A stretch of 64,000 nt of DNA from Ascaphus truei (GCA_036426205.1 CM071574.1:17020440-17084439); one strand, 5' to 3'; shown: positions 11,155 to 23,471, counted from the first letter of the stretch. Numbers and translations: made by a program. Notes: generated by a model not told the origin, from the letters alone.

Positions 11155-11969
11155 GGTAGAAAGAGCAAAAAGATATGAAATCAAGAAGAGATGGGGCCAG
11201 AGGGGACTCACGAGGCACTATGACAGAACGACCCATTATAGTCCATTCTCATCAGCGCACTCAGGGTAACAGATACAATAGAGTGTGGCATTTAGAGTAG
11301 GGTCGGGCTAATAGAGCCTATAAGCCAGGTTCAAGTTAATTTTCATTACCATTGTTCATTGTTCAAATAGTCTAGTTAGTTAACACTGTTTCTACTGTTC
11401 CCTCCAAGAACTGCTTGCAAGGAAGGAGGAAAGTTCTCTAATGTTGATTTTGTTTTAGACCCCGTTATAGCTACCAACATCAAGCTGTGCAGAAAATCTG
11501 CTGTTGTGGATACCTACGACACGGCGCCGGTGGGATTACCCATGTCGGAGCGCATGTGTTTCTTGCTTCGGTCCCTGGATAAAAGGGATCACTTACAAGT
11601 CCCATGGAGGGCAGTTCCCGGCAAGATAAGATTGCGGGATCCGCTGCATACTCCCTCGGGCAGAAGAGCCGCGCTCGGGAGCCCCCGAGTCGGGCTCTTA
11701 TTTTATTTTGCTTTTTGTAGTCTTATATTTGATCTGTTTCTTTGGTTTAATACAAGTTTTTTCCCTTTTGTACTTTCCTATGTTTCGTCTTACCTCCCTA
11801 CCCCCTCCACCAACCCCCCTCCCTCTCCGCATAGCTGGAGATCCCAACTCAGATATGAAAGAGGTGTTGTGGTTCAGGCGCACAGCTCAGGCACAATCAT
11901 GGTCAGTCCGAACAAAGTCTTCTCTGGTGAGTGGTTTAATATCAAGCTACCTCTACACACAAACACTAA

Positions 11970-14900
11970 ATGATAACTCTAACACTGATATCCCATAATG
12001 TCAACGGCTTCAACAATCCCATCAAAAGGAAGATAGCATTTACAGATTATAAAAGGAAGCAAGCAGATATTTTACTACTGCAAGAGACGCATTTCAGTAG
12101 GCAAAATACCCCTAAATTCCTGGATAGAGAATTCTCCTCTCCCCTCCGTTAAAAAACAGGGGGTGGCCATATTGATTAGCAATAAGATCCCGTTCATCTT
12201 GCAATCTACCAAGCGGGATATAGATCCTAAATCACACAGCTAGGGGGATCCTGCTCGCAGGGGATATCAATATGGTCATGCAACCACACATAGACAGATC
12301 AGGAGGGACGGGTGCAGATAACAGGGGAGCAGGGATCTCTCTCCGTGGAGGTCTCAAAGCTAACCAGCTTACCGACATTTGGAGAGTGTTACACCCGACA
12401 GACAGAGACTACACGTTTTACTCCCACCCTCATGGCTCATATAGCAGAATTGATTACTTTTTTATTTCAAGTCAGCTGGTCCCTATGTTCTCCCTAGCCG
12501 GGATCCAAGATATTTCATGGTCGGACCATGCACTGATAGAGCTAAGGTGCAATAATATTCAGGCGATTAGACCAGGAGCGAATTGAAAACTCAATGAATC
12601 AATACTAAAAATCCCCTCGATATGTGAGGCTATTGGTAGCGAAATCAAACAATTTTTCCATCTTAATTTAGGATCGGTAAACTCCCACCTAACATTATGG
12701 GAGGCTCATAAAGCAACCCTACGAGGCATACTCATTAATCTCACAGCCAAAAGAAAACGGGAAAGGGATGCCAAAATTATCACACTCCAATCTAAATTAC
12801 ATTCCCTTTCCTTAAAACACAAAAATAACCCAGACCCTCAATCCCTACAAGAAATCAAAGACACCAAAATTAAGCTGAATCTACTCATGACTTCCAGAGC
12901 TGATAATTCACTGAGTTGGTCAAAAAAGAAATTTTACGAAAAAGCATACAAACCGGACACAATGCTGGCTCGTATGCTAAAAGACAGGCAGTCAAAATAT
13001 AACATCCCGGCCATACGCCTAAAATCCGGGTCCACCTCGGCCAATCCGATGAAAATAGTCGAAGAATTTGGCTCATTCTATGAATCTCTATATAATGGGG
13101 AGAAGGTGGCCCATAACCCTATAATGAGCGGGGCTTTACGAGATTTCCTGGCCAGCTCAAATCTAAGGAGATTGACGGCTACAGAAAGAGAGGCCCTCGG
13201 TGCAGATTTCTCTATGGAGGAGCTCTCACAGGCTATCAAAGAGCTGAAACCATCAAAGGCCCCTGGTCCGGATGGCTTCTCGGGGTTATACTACAAAAGA
13301 TTTGTCAAACTGCTCGCCCCGAGGCTGCTCTAAATGTTTAACGCAATTTTAGCGGGAGCTCCCATCCCCGGGGAGATGCTGTGGGCGTCCATATCTTTAA
13401 TTTATAAGCCTGGTAAGGATCCGCTTGACTGCAAAAGCTACAGGCCAATTTCGCTAATCAATACAGACATTAAATTGTATGCCAAATTATTAGCCAATAG
13501 ACTTTGTCATATCCTACCCAAACTTATTCACCCAGATCAAGTCGGGTTTATCAAAGGCAGGCAGGCAGCGGATAATACCCGACGATTTATTGATCTGATA
13601 GAATTGGCTAATAAAACAAACACTCAAAGTATGGTATTAAGTCTGGATGCAGAAAAAGCTTTTGATAGGATAGACTGGCCTTACCTGAAGGGTACGCTTG
13701 CGGCATTTGGCTTTGGGGATCGGATGAGTGAGGCGATCCTTGCGCTTTACTCAGGCCCTACCGCCAGGGTCATACATCAGGGCTACCCCTCTTTGCCATT
13801 TCAAATAAAGAGTGGCACGAGACAGGGCTGCCCACTCTCGCCCCTTTTATTCGCCCTATGCATTGAACCACTGGCGGCACAAATCAGAGGCAATCCAGAC
13901 ATCTCAGGGTTGAGCGCTTATGCAGAATCACACAAAGCGGCCCTATATGCAGATGACATCCTCTTGATTATTACGAAACCCCTCACCTCCCTGCCAAATC
14001 TTTTTGATCTGTTACACAGATTCTCGAGGGTCTCGGGGTTCAAAATTAACTGTCATATTCTCTAGCCTGCTGTACCTATGCTTTGCCACCGGGACTGCTG
14101 CCACTCTAATGTCTTGTTATAGCCTGCAGTATCTAAACTTGTCCACCGGGATTGCTGCTGCTAAACTAGGAACATTCCAGAACCTGTTACCTGACACCTC
14201 TGCACCTGTGCTCCACCTCTCAGCCTGCCTATATAAACCTCCCTTTCCTGTTCCTCCTTGCCTGTTTATACTGGTTCCTTAGCACCTGCAAGGTTCTTGT
14301 GTTTACTGCTGTGTTAGCTTTTGCTATCATCCTGTTCCAGTTTCCTCGTTGCCGACCTCTGCTTGTTTCCTGACTTCGCTACCTGCCGCCTGCCTCGGAC
14401 CCCTGCTTGTTACTGGACTTCGCTACCTGCCGCCTGCCTTGGATCTCTGCTTGTGACCCCTACTTCGCTCCCTGCTGTTCCTGCCACTGGGATCCACTTC
14501 AGCCGAAGTTCAATCCTTGACATTAACCAGTTTAAATCCGAGGCTCTTAGCATCAACCTCCCTAGATCCACTGAGAAACTAATTCAATTGAATTTTAATT
14601 TTAATTGGCAAAAAAAGAGTATCAAATACCTGGGAGTCCACATCACTAAAGATAATACGAGCATTTATAAAGCAAATTATCCCAATCTGATTCGGACTCT
14701 AAAATCTGATTTACATAAATGGACCTCCCAGAGAATCTCCTGGATAGGTAGGATACATAGCGTTAAAATGAATCTACTCCCCCGTATCCTCTACCTCTTC
14801 CAAACGCTGCCTATACCACTCAAAATGAAGGACGTACTCTCACTTCAATCTGAGATTTCTAATTTTATATGGGGAGGGAAAAAACCGAGAGTTAATAAAT

Positions 14901-15996
14901 TGAATATGAAAAGACCTGTGTTGGCAGGCGGGCTAGCGGTGCCCTGTTTGTTATCATACTACAAAGCGGCACAATTAAGCCAAATTATTCAATGGCAATC
15001 TAACCCAAATTCGAAACGCTGAGTGGAGCTTGAAAGCGCTGCTTGCTCCCCATTGGAACTTCGCAGCATGATCTGGATGCCCAAAACAGCATGAAAATCC
15101 GCTGTCATGCCGCTCTCCTCGATGACCAACTCACTGGCAATCTGGGAGGCAAATAAGATGAGGCATTCCCTCACGACAAAACATACTATGATGACCCCCT
15201 TATGGAACAATCCTTTATTCGCTCCGGGCCTAATAGGTAGTAACATCTGAATCTGGATACAAAAAGGATACAAACGTATTAAAGACCTGGAGGGTTATAA
15301 TCGAAAGATCAAAACATTCGATCACATCAGACTGGAGAAAGATATGCCCCACTCAGAATCTTTTAGATATCTCCAGGGCAGAGCGTTCTATAATAAATTT
15401 GCACCATATCCCCCATTGACTTCCTTTGAAAAGCTCTGTCTGGCACAAACAGATAATAAGGGACTTATCTCACAGTTATATAGAGAAGTGATCAGTTCTG
15501 CCGCACAAGGGCAACAAACACACTCCTTCAGAACCCAATGGGAAACAGATCTAGGGGAGACCCTAGAGGATGAGGAGTGGAATGCGATATTTTTAGCTGC
15601 AGCAAAGAGCTCCATCTGCTCTACTCTCAAGGAGAACGCATATAAAGAAGGTATCTCACCCCACTGAAATTATCAAGGTTTGTGCTGGATTTCTCCTCGC
15701 TGTGCCCGAGACAGTGTGGAGGAACGGCAGATCTGTTACATATGCTGTGGTCTTGCCCGCGGATCTCCCCAATCTGGGAATCAATTAGAAATTGGATTCA
15801 GAGGATTTTTGACCTCGAAATACCACCGGACCCATGGCTGTTCCTTTTAAACAGACCATTACCGGGTCTCACTAAAGCAAATAATAAACTAATCGCACAT
15901 TTTGCACTAGCCACGCGGTGCGAGATCGCAGCACTATGGAAATGCCCTGACCTCCCAAATATCTCAAAGATTCGGAATCGAATATGGTTTATTTGA
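11970..15996 (+). pseudogene. L1 ORF2p remnant (endonuclease, reverse transcriptase)
   Basis: The product would nick target DNA and prime reverse transcription. The apurinic-type endonuclease begins 'ISHNVNGFNNPIKR' with 'ILLLQETHF', then loses roughly 50 codons around 12150-12265 and resumes at 'GDINMV', 'SRIDYFFIS' and 'SWSDHALIEL'. The reverse transcriptase shows 'KAPGPDGFSG', 'YRPISLINTDIKLYAKLLA', motif A 'LSLDAEKAFDRIDW', motif B 'GTRQGCPLSPLLFAL' and the catalytic 'YADDILLI' (about 13950). A solo LTR interrupts the thumb region at 14051-14522, after which 'LGVHITKDN' and the 'LAGGLAVPCLLSYYKAAQL' block follow. The C-terminal part to about 15996 has a cysteine-rich 'LLHMLWSCPRI' segment. 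In-frame stops at about 12152, 12585 and 13333 make it a pseudogene. Confidence 0.9.
14051..14522 (+). mobile_element. solo LTR (472 bp, Gypsy-like) with TTAAC target duplication
   Basis: Begins TGTCATATTC and ends CCTTGACA, giving TGTCA/TGACA terminal inverted ends, and is flanked by TTAAC at 14046-14050 and 14523-14527. Removing it and one TTAAC restores the L1 ORF2 frame (GFKIN followed by QFKSEAL), which fixes the borders exactly. A TATATAAACC box (about 14229) and two repeats of CTTCGCTACCTGCCGCCTGC lie inside. The texture is that of Ty3/Gypsy LTRs; the superfamily call is inference. Confidence 0.88.
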
Positions 15997-16631
15997 CAGA
16001 TGGAGAAGTTAACGAGTAGTTAACGACACTGGCACCATTTTCCTAAAAGTCTGGACGCCTTGGCTGGCCCAGACAGACATCCCAGGGGTTGAGAGAGAAT
16101 CAATATGGCTTTGATAGAAATAGATGCGTTCTCCTTGGGAGAGAGCAAGCCTTTCCACATTAGAGACACAGGACATAGTCCTACTGCACCTCTAAACTAT
16201 CACAGGGACGTTGTAGTAGAACCGCTTACAATAAAACTAGACCACAGCCTAGACCATTCCATAAGAAGCATGAAGAGGAATACCACAGACACCATCTAGC
16301 ATGCCTCCCTCCCCTACACCTCCTCCCCCCCCCTCCTTTTTTTTTCTTTCTTTCATTGATATATGTGTGTATATATGTTTGTTGACATATCTTTAATTAT
16401 TAGCGTTATTATTTTTCTACCATTTTGGTTATACTATTTAACATTTGTTCAACTAATCTATTAGACCATAGTATGCCGTCCGGCCAAGTAGGGCTCGAAA
16501 AGCAGGGCAGACTCACCCATTGTATGTCATAAGTTTATATCTCATGTAGGCATACTTCAATTTATATGTTATGTTATGTTGTACAATATATCTGTAAAAC
16601 TCAATAAAAACTTAAGTTATAAAAAAAAAAA

Positions 16632-16985
16632 TGTGACACTTAAGATGTTACACAGCCATATGGCTCACAGCCAAGATAGACAGCCTTAAATACTCTAAAA
16701 CACAGTCACTTGACTAACAATTAAGGGAGGGGTCTGCCAATTCAGATCATACCAGGTAGATGTTAAATAAAGATCAATAGCAGATGGGCTTCATTTGATA
16801 GAGGGGTTCTTCCAATCAAACAAACATACCTGTTTGAAGAAATTAATCAGAATGTTAGTCCAGATATTCAGAATGTATCTATGATTACATTTATTTATGT
16901 CTTTCCTTCCCGTTGTGCTGTGATCATGGTGCCCTTTTTGTATATGCCTTGTGGTCAAATGGAGCTGTTGTCTGTTTAATCAATA
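16632..16985. other. non-coding, nothing recognised
   Basis: About 350 bp between the L1 poly-A tail and the Gypsy integrase relic. No repeat ends, frames or motifs of note. Confidence 0.5.
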
Positions 16986-16989
16986 CTTT

Positions 16990-17600
16990 ATCACACTACC
17001 GGAGATTCAAATGAGTCGCACACATTCTGGTAATTTCTTCATCCGCTCTATATGAACGTGATGTTTCTTGCTGAAGTTGAAGGAGTCTTGTTCGTATCGT
17101 TCTACCAAATAAGAGTTGTGATTGGCATTTGTTAGTGGTGCTGTAGTCTATGTGCTAGTGGTAGTGACTGGTTCCCTAACCGAGCTGATTGAACTGCCTT
17201 TCTAAGGGTGGCCATGAATCACTTCACTATTTTGTTTGCCTGTGGCCACAACAGAGTTATTTTTCAGTGTCTGAAACCCATATAGCCAGCACATTTGGTG
17301 AAGTCCATCCCATTGAATATGGGCGGGGGGGGGGGAAGTGTTATCTAATTTCACTGTATGTGGTATTCCGTAAATATTTTGTCTAGGCCTGATATGACTG
17401 TCTTTGTCACTGTCCAGGATATGATCTCTATTTCTGGGTATCTTGAATATTTGTCCATCACGACCATTAATGTATTTGCTGGAGGAAAGCTGACCAAAGA
17501 AGTCAACCACTACTTCTCGCCAAACATTCTCTGGTAGTGGTGACATGAGTAGAAGTTGAGGTTGTGGGATGGTGTTTGTGCTATGACACATATGGCATCA
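16990..17600 (-). pseudogene. Ty3/Gypsy integrase fragment
   Basis: On the minus strand the translation gives the integrase core of a Gypsy-type polyprotein: 'PLPENVWREVVVDFFGQL' (the block holding the first catalytic Asp), then 'NIYGIPHTVKLDN' (the second Asp region), then 'KITPLWPQANK' with variations and a 'FMATLRKAVQSA' helix, followed by 'ITFI'. This order is typical of the integrase catalytic core and its C-terminal helix. Several stops and frame changes occur, the readable frame being 17202-17591. Protease, RT, RNase H and LTRs were not found beside it, so it is an isolated fragment. Confidence 0.75.
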
Positions 17601-17707
17601 CAAAAGCAGTGGTATCTGTATTTGAGGGGCTAGTAGTGTGTGTATTTGAGAGGGTAGTTGTGCTTTGTATTGGGGGAATTGAGTGTGTGATCAGGGAGAA
17701 GAGGGAG

Positions 17708-17708
<1 letters not shown>

Positions 17709-17759
<51 letters not shown>

Positions 17760-17821
17760 AGGGGGATTATGGTTATGGTGCTTGAGTCACAGGGAGATAA
17801 TTAATTAATTAATTAATTAAA
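17709..17821. repeat. (GT)n microsatellite and (TTAA)n run
   Basis: About 24 GT units at 17711-17758, then after a short gap a tetranucleotide TTAA/ATTA run at 17799-17821. The 73-codon frame across the GT tract is a repeat artefact. Confidence 0.95.
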
Positions 17822-18010
17822 TAGTGTCATTGTTTTGCAGAGTCAGTGGCTTTACTCCTCCCTATAAACTGCTGTCACAAGTAGAGGGGTAAGTCACAGC
17901 AGCTTGATGCAGAATATGTTATTTCTTCCCTTTTCCTACTGTACATGAACAAACACTAATTCAGCGGAAATTGTACAACTAACTCACCCAAATGGTTTAC
18001 TTTTTTTTCA

Positions 18011-18058
18011 TCTATCTATCGATCGGTCTATCTAATCTATCTTATCTATCTGTCTATC

Positions 18059-18104
<46 letters not shown>
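18011..18104. repeat. (TCTA)n and (CA)n microsatellites
   Basis: Interrupted TCTA/TCTG run at 18011-18060 directly joined to a (CA)n tract at 18062-18104. Confidence 0.95.
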
Positions 18105-18106
<2 letters not shown>

Positions 18107-18379
18107 AATATAAATTGTAAAATATATAGTTAATACAATATAACCTTAAAAAAATGAATATATACCAAAAATGCATGTGATTCAATGTCTAATAAGTAAA
18201 CAGCTAAAAAATGCAAATAAACATAAAAATAATTTTGTAGTGCTGTGAACCTTCCTTTTTCTGCTCAATGCAGACAGTCCTATGGAGTCCAAACAATTGT
18301 GTCCAATGATTGGGGAGTAAATGTTGCACTAACAGGAAAAACAGGCAGCTTCTTTAAAAGGGTACAACGACCTCCCTCT

Positions 18380-18850
18380 CCACCTGCATAGAAAAATAGA
18401 AAAAAAGCGCCAAATCCTAGTGCATTACTGTGCAAAATCGATATATTTAATTCCCAAAAATCTCAATAAAAATGAACTCACAAACATAGAACAAATATAA
18501 GTATGTTATGAGATATACTCATGCTCCTAGGACCAGGAAACACTGCTTCACTGCTGTATTGACTCCGTGACACCACTGGATCAGAATGCTGCCTTCGTTG
18601 TTCACCGCCTGCAGGAATTGACGTATCAGGCACTCCGCAATGATCTCTCACCGGATACACACCACCAGATGCTCTTTGGTTCCCACCGGGGACGGTAGAT
18701 GCCGCGGACCAGCGGATGACGTCACGAGAATAGTACTGGATACCGGACCGGTAAAGATCCCAAGCAGTTCTGTAGCAAGCGTTTGTAAAGGTCCACTGCA
18801 CACCTTCCCTACGCGTTTCATCAGATAGACTGACTTCTTCAGGGGATGGG
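18380..18850 (-). mobile_element. hammerhead-headed short element, PLE-like
   Basis: On the minus strand the segment starts with a hammerhead-like motif (18806-18847), contains a palindromic CRE TGACGTCA (18717-18724), then GC-rich non-coding sequence, and ends in T-rich/A-rich sequence near 18390-18480. No protein frame is present. The same order (hammerhead, CRE, non-coding) occurs downstream of the GIY-YIG region of the two PLEs in this window, so I read it as a PLE 3' remnant or a non-autonomous derivative. Ends are approximate. Confidence 0.45.
18806..18847 (-). ncRNA. hammerhead ribozyme-like motif HH1
   Basis: Minus strand: stem I strand (AUCCC), core CUGAAGA (fits CUGANGA), one extra A, stem II GUCAG/CUGAU with loop UCUAU, GAAA, palindromic stem III ACGCGU with H17 = A (cleavage triplet GUA), then GGGA pairing back with UCCC. 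All conserved core bases are present. The very short palindromic stem III suggests a dimeric fold, as known for minimal type I hammerheads. Fold drawn by eye; activity untested. Confidence 0.6.
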
Positions 18851-20330
18851 CTCTGGGTGTGAGGTATAGCATAATATATATACCCACGAGTCCAATTAGC
18901 TGGATTGATTAACAGGCAAACAGTGTGTAGGCAATCTGCATAACTAGCTAATCAAATTGTGTACACATGTGAACACCTAATACTTGATCTCCGTAAATAG
19001 ATCTTTACCAACACACAATGACATAATTTAAAATTACTGACACTTATACATTAAATTATTAAAACAAACTTCCTTCACTATGGCTGAGCGAGTACAGATC
19101 ATAACGATGTTGTTACGGTTATTGGTTAATATGCTAACCATTTTCTCAAAACCATATGTGAGAATCACAGACCCGTAATTTGGTTTATTTTATCTTTTTG
19201 GTTTGACTACCACTCCAGCTGTCTTTCAAAGTGTAAATGATCCTCCAACCTCTTTCTGGTCATTTCCATAGGTTTCTTATGGTGGTCTTTACATTCTGAC
19301 ATATCACTCTACTGCCCATTGTGGTGTCCCCTCGTCTGGACTGCACTGTGCTGGCGCCTTTTCAATAAAATCACTGCGTAACTCCCGGTTACCTTGTTGG
19401 GCACCTCCCCCTTAGCTAAGCAATTATAAATGGTACTTACCAGGGAGGCAACCCTCAAAAATATCCCACTCTGATACTAAACTGTTAGGAGACAAACTAA
19501 TTAAAACAGCCTATCAAAGGCAAATGCGAAGCAGAGCGTCAGATGACCTACACATACAATTATCACCATATACAGTCTTTCATGTCCGGTTAAATGGTGC
19601 AGAATGGGATGTTCAACTTTAGTAAAACAAGTTATTTAGCAATTAATTTGAATAATGTCAAATGTTACTAATATGTAATAATGCTAAACATATACCTTAT
19701 TAATACTAATAGCATATAATAAAATATATCATAAAATAAAATGTAACAGCTGTGTCTCAACAACTTCTCGTTGTAATTTCTCTCTAATAGATAACAACAG
19801 TTCTTTTGGGGTGTTATAGAGTTAATTCTTTTTAGACGTTAAATGGTTGTTTTTAATTCGGTGTCTGATCTACCCAAAACATTCACATTGACCTTGGCTC
19901 CCAGCTCTCCCACCATCACTGTCTCTTAACTTTCCACTTGTAAACATCTGGTGTGGCCATGATAATTGGCTGTTAGGAAAGTGCGAGCTCTTCTGCTTCA
20001 GAAAGCAGTGATACGGGTATTTGAAAAAAGACAAATCGTTCTTCTCCTTTCTTCTCTCATGTATATTAACCTTAAAATTTGACTGCCAAATGACCTCAAT
20101 TACAATAATTAAGTAATAATCCCTGAAGACCAGCGCATTATTGGCCAGTAATGCCCTGTTCTGAGGGGATTATTACTATTATAGGCTAAATGTCGGCTTT
20201 TCCCCCCCATAAATAATAGACACTTTTGTATAGTTATATAGTTTTTTTAATTAAAATAAAATGGTAAATACATTAAAGCCTCTCTATATACTCTTACACT
20301 GCAGATATCTATATCCACACACTGCCGCCC
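18851..20330. other. AT-rich non-coding DNA, nothing recognised
   Basis: About 1.5 kb without a credible frame, RNA gene or defined repeat. A CAATAAAATCAC word near 19363 is an isolated poly-A-like signal. Confidence 0.45.
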
Positions 20331-20406
20331 CCTCTGTGTATACACACACACACATACACACCAGCTCTACAACACACTGCAGCTCTACATACAAACAACA
20401 GCCACA

Positions 20407-20440
<34 letters not shown>

Positions 20441-20597
20441 TCACAAACACACACATCAGCTCCACACACACACAAACTGCTGCTACACACAAACTCTGTA
20501 GCTACATCCAAACTCTACTGCAGCAACACATACATACAACACAACAGCACCACACACACTGCATCTCTATACACACACACACACACACACACACACC
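20331..20597. repeat. CA-rich compound microsatellite
   Basis: Four or more (CA)n runs separated by CAGCTCTACA-type words. Open frames on both strands (20261-20617 plus, 20284-20511 minus) are products of the repeat. Confidence 0.95.
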
Positions 20598-20820
20598 GTG
20601 ATTCACTAAGGCCTTGAGCCCATTTTTAACGTACGTGCTCAAAACACCCACAGCGTACGTGTTGCTTTTTTCCCCCTATTAGCGTTCTTAAACTTCACAT
20701 ACGCTAGCTGATAGGAAAAAAAAACGCATGTAACATTGCATGGAGATTGCCATCTCCATGCAAGGCTGTTACAGGCGATCGTACACTAATTAAAATCATT
20801 TTAATAATAGTGTACATGAC

Positions 20821-21053
20821 CAGGGGATCTCAGGAGCTGAACCGCATTGGTTTCAGGTCCGAGAACCCCCTACTTCAGGAGATTCTGGCCCCGTTATGGG
20901 GTGCCGGTATCCCCTGCAGAATTAAATGTCCCGGTCACGTGACGCGGAAGCTTGAAAGTGCAGGGGATACCGGCACCCCATAAGGTGCCTGTATCTCGGG
21001 AAGCAGGGGGGTCCCGGACATAAAACAACGCGGTTCAGCTCCGGAGACCCCTG
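20821..21053. repeat. fold-back repeat, arms about 95 bp
   Basis: Left arm 20821-20918 (CAGGGGATCTCAGGAGCTGA...CCGGTATCCCCTGCA) is complementary, with scattered mismatches, to right arm 20959-21053 (TGCAGGGGATACCGGCACCC...CTCCGGAGACCCCTG). A 40-bp spacer with GTCACGTGAC lies between. The upstream words at 20598 (GATTCACTAAGG) resemble Harbinger-type ends, so the whole 20.6-21.05 kb block may be one MITE. Confidence 0.75.
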
Positions 21054-22040
21054 CACATCTACACTATGAAACACATGTATATAAAAAAAGATTTAACAAA
21101 TATCAAAACACGACCCCCCCTCCCCCCCGCCCCAAACCCATACAGTACAATATCTGCAAAATTACTATATCCAGATATGGATAATAGTTATTTGCCCATA
21201 TTAAAAACTGCATTAGCATACATAAATAAAGTAAATAAATACAGTTATACTTACCACAACAGCAGGTCCCCTCTGTCCTCAGTTGCAAGAAAGCATATAC
21301 AGTATACAGTAAATAAAAAAAGACATTCTAATGGCTCCTAACCCTTAATCACCTTAGAGGTTACTAACCACTATAGTCATTAAGGGGTTAACCCACCCTG
21401 CCCCAATACAAACCCGGGAGGCCTAAGCACCCACCCGGACTGACTATACCCACCCTGTACCCATTGAATAGTATAGTGGTACATCCTACCCATATAATAA
21501 TATGGGAAGGATAAGCCTCTATAGCACTTAATGAATGGGCACTCTAATTACAATACATTAATACACCAGATAAACAATAATAAAACATAACTCCAAAAAA
21601 AACATCTTCACTAAATAAAACAGTAGCCAGCTAATCCAATGAATACAAGCAATAAACAACATCAACAATGAATTAATTAACATTACCAATCAAACCAATT
21701 AATTCCTAAACCAACTCAAAATGAATAGTAACACTAACCAATCAAACCAATTATACTACAACATTAATGAATTTCAACATTTAAATACAAAGAAATAAAT
21801 TCAAACAATATCGAAATTGAAATAACCATAAAACGCATTAGCTAACATAATACAACATTAACTAAAAACGAACACCAATCGCAAACATTTTATTAGCATT
21901 CAGCAGGAAAAAAACAAACAATGACATCCACATAAGAAACTGAAATTTAAAAAAACAACAGCAATACCAAGCCAGAAATGTCCCCCAAATATTGTCATAA
22001 TAATGTATTCATCTGTACCCTAAAGTGATACAGATTAATA
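21054..22040. other. A-rich non-coding DNA
   Basis: About 1 kb very rich in A on the plus strand (AATAAACAATAA, AACCAATTAA words). No coding or structural feature seen. Confidence 0.5.
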
Positions 22041-22045
22041 TATTA

Positions 22046-22621
22046 TCAATCAATGAGCCTCCCCAAAAAATCAAAAAACACATCCAATGAAAAAAACGGA
22101 GATGGAGGAGGATCAGGTACTTGGTTGAAGGCGGTTACCCAGGCAGTGGGCCCAAGCAGGGAGCCTTCCTTCCGGCCGCCATGCCGGACGATGGTGAGGT
22201 CCATGCTGGACCTGGATGAGGGGTAAGTAGACACCACTTGCAGGTCTGGATAGAAGAGTTCGTATACCATAGCGATATAATGGCGTGCAGCGTCGTCGGC
22301 AGATGCTTGAGCCACCTGGGACAACTTACGCACGAGGGTGTATAAGGTGCGCAGCTCCCCAGTGCTCATAGCAAGTTCTGGTTCTGTGGGGCCATCTATC
22401 CTAGCCAGCAGATAAGGCACACTTCCCAGCAGATGAAGCGAGCCGTCTGGGTAGTCACATAACGGGCAGATCCCAAGCAGTTGGTTCTCAGGGGAGTCAC
22501 TGATGACTAGGACTCCTCCGGTCAGTTCATAGATCTGTCCTTGCTTCTCCATAGGCGTAGACAGCAGACAACAGTAAAGGCAGAACTGTTGTCTCTGGAG
22601 TGCTCGTGTCTGGCTCCTCAC
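22046..22621 (-). CDS. unidentified 191-codon ORF
   Basis: Longest frame in the window that is neither low-complexity nor from a recognised transposon. I do not recognise the product. It starts with a Cys-containing segment, contains 'GICPLCDYPDGSLHLLG' and a helical central part ('AMSTGELRTLYTLVRKLSQV'), and ends in a Pro-rich and hydrophobic tail. There is no signal peptide, no catalytic motif I can name and no clear zinc finger. It sits at the edge of a GC-rich repeat block (22.6-24.6 kb) with LTR-like features read on the same strand, so it could be a gag-like or accessory frame of an unclassified retroelement. It may equally be a chance frame. Confidence 0.3.
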   Translation of the reverse strand: MRSQTRALQRQQFCLYCCLLSTPMEKQGQIYELTGGVLVISDSPENQLLGICPLCDYPDGSLHLLGSVPYLLARIDGPTEPELAMSTGELRTLYTLVRKLSQVAQASADDAARHYIAMVYELFYPDLQVVSTYPSSRSSMDLTIVRHGGRKEGSLLGPTAWVTAFNQVPDPPPSPFFSLDVFFDFLGRLID

Positions 22622-23156
22622 TTCCTGTGTGCTCCTTCAAGGCACACCCAGCTCCTCCCCCTGGTAAACAGTATAGTCCAATCCAGAGCAAGCAAAGGGG
22701 GAGGGGTTTCAGTTGTTCCCGCTGTTTTCTGCAAACTGTAGAGCAGCAAAAGCTTGCAAGTGGATGCAACTTTTGCAGATGAGCACATGGCTTCCCTGGT
22801 AAGGCGGGAAGCTCCATTTTGAGGTAGAATAAAAGTCCATGCGGCCCCCAGTGATCTGGAGCCACCATTTTAAAGCACAAAGTCCATCACCATGCGGTCT
22901 TCTTGAGAGTAAAAAACCGCCATCCCGTGAGGACTTGTGAGACAGGCGTGACCCACTTTTCTTCCATAAGGGGCCACGCAAAGTAAAGCACAAATTCCTT
23001 TTTGCAGAGTACCACGCGCCTCGGAGTAGCTTCAGGGAACGCCCCCCGAACCATTACAGAAATAGTCCTGTTATTGCTTGGGTGCACAGGGGTCTCTGAT
23101 CTCACCGCAGAGGCCCTGTCCCCTCGCCGATACTTCGTTGGGGAGTACAGAAAGGT

Positions 23157-23471
23157 ATCCACACCCCCTGGTCGATAGCCCCCCAGGGGGTTGCCCCAAC
23201 TGCAGTGCCAGGATGGGCCTGCAGGCTCCCTGGTGTAGCTTCAGGGACCCAATATTCCCCATCCTTTTCCGGTTTACTCAGGATAGGCAGGGTATCCACT
23301 CTCCCTGGGCCATAGCCCCCCAGGGAGTCGCCCCAAACCTATTACACCTGGAGGGCACGTATGTGGGTAACCACTCTCCCTGGCCATAGCCCTTCCAGGG
23401 AGTCACCCCACAGGCTAGTGACTATATGTGGGTCACCACGCTCCCTGGCACATAGCCACCAAGGAGTCGCC
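23157..23471. repeat. four tandem hairpin units
   Basis: Four degenerate units near 23159, 23300, 23373 and 23437 share CTCCCTGG...CATAGCC...CCAGGGAGTCGCCCC. Each unit is itself a short inverted repeat (CTCCCTGG against CCAGGGAG), so the array is a row of potential hairpins with irregular spacing of about 65-140 bp. Confidence 0.75.

Larger units (their letters stand above)
8734..16631 (+). mobile_element. L1-clade LINE, broken, with two nested solo LTRs
   Basis: One plus-strand L1-type element: ORF1 remnant (8853-9734), CpG-rich linker, ORF2 remnant (11970-15996), 3' UTR, poly-A signal AATAAA at 16603-16608 and an A-tail at 16619-16631. Solo LTRs at 10571-11154 and 14051-14522 interrupt it. 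The exact 5' end is uncertain (it follows the L2 fragment that ends near 8690), and I found no matching target duplication, so the left border is approximate. Frameshifts, stops and a deletion in the endonuclease make it inactive. Confidence 0.85.

Noticed and set aside
20261..20617. 118-codon ORF rich in Thr and His
   Set aside because: Translation of CA repeats.
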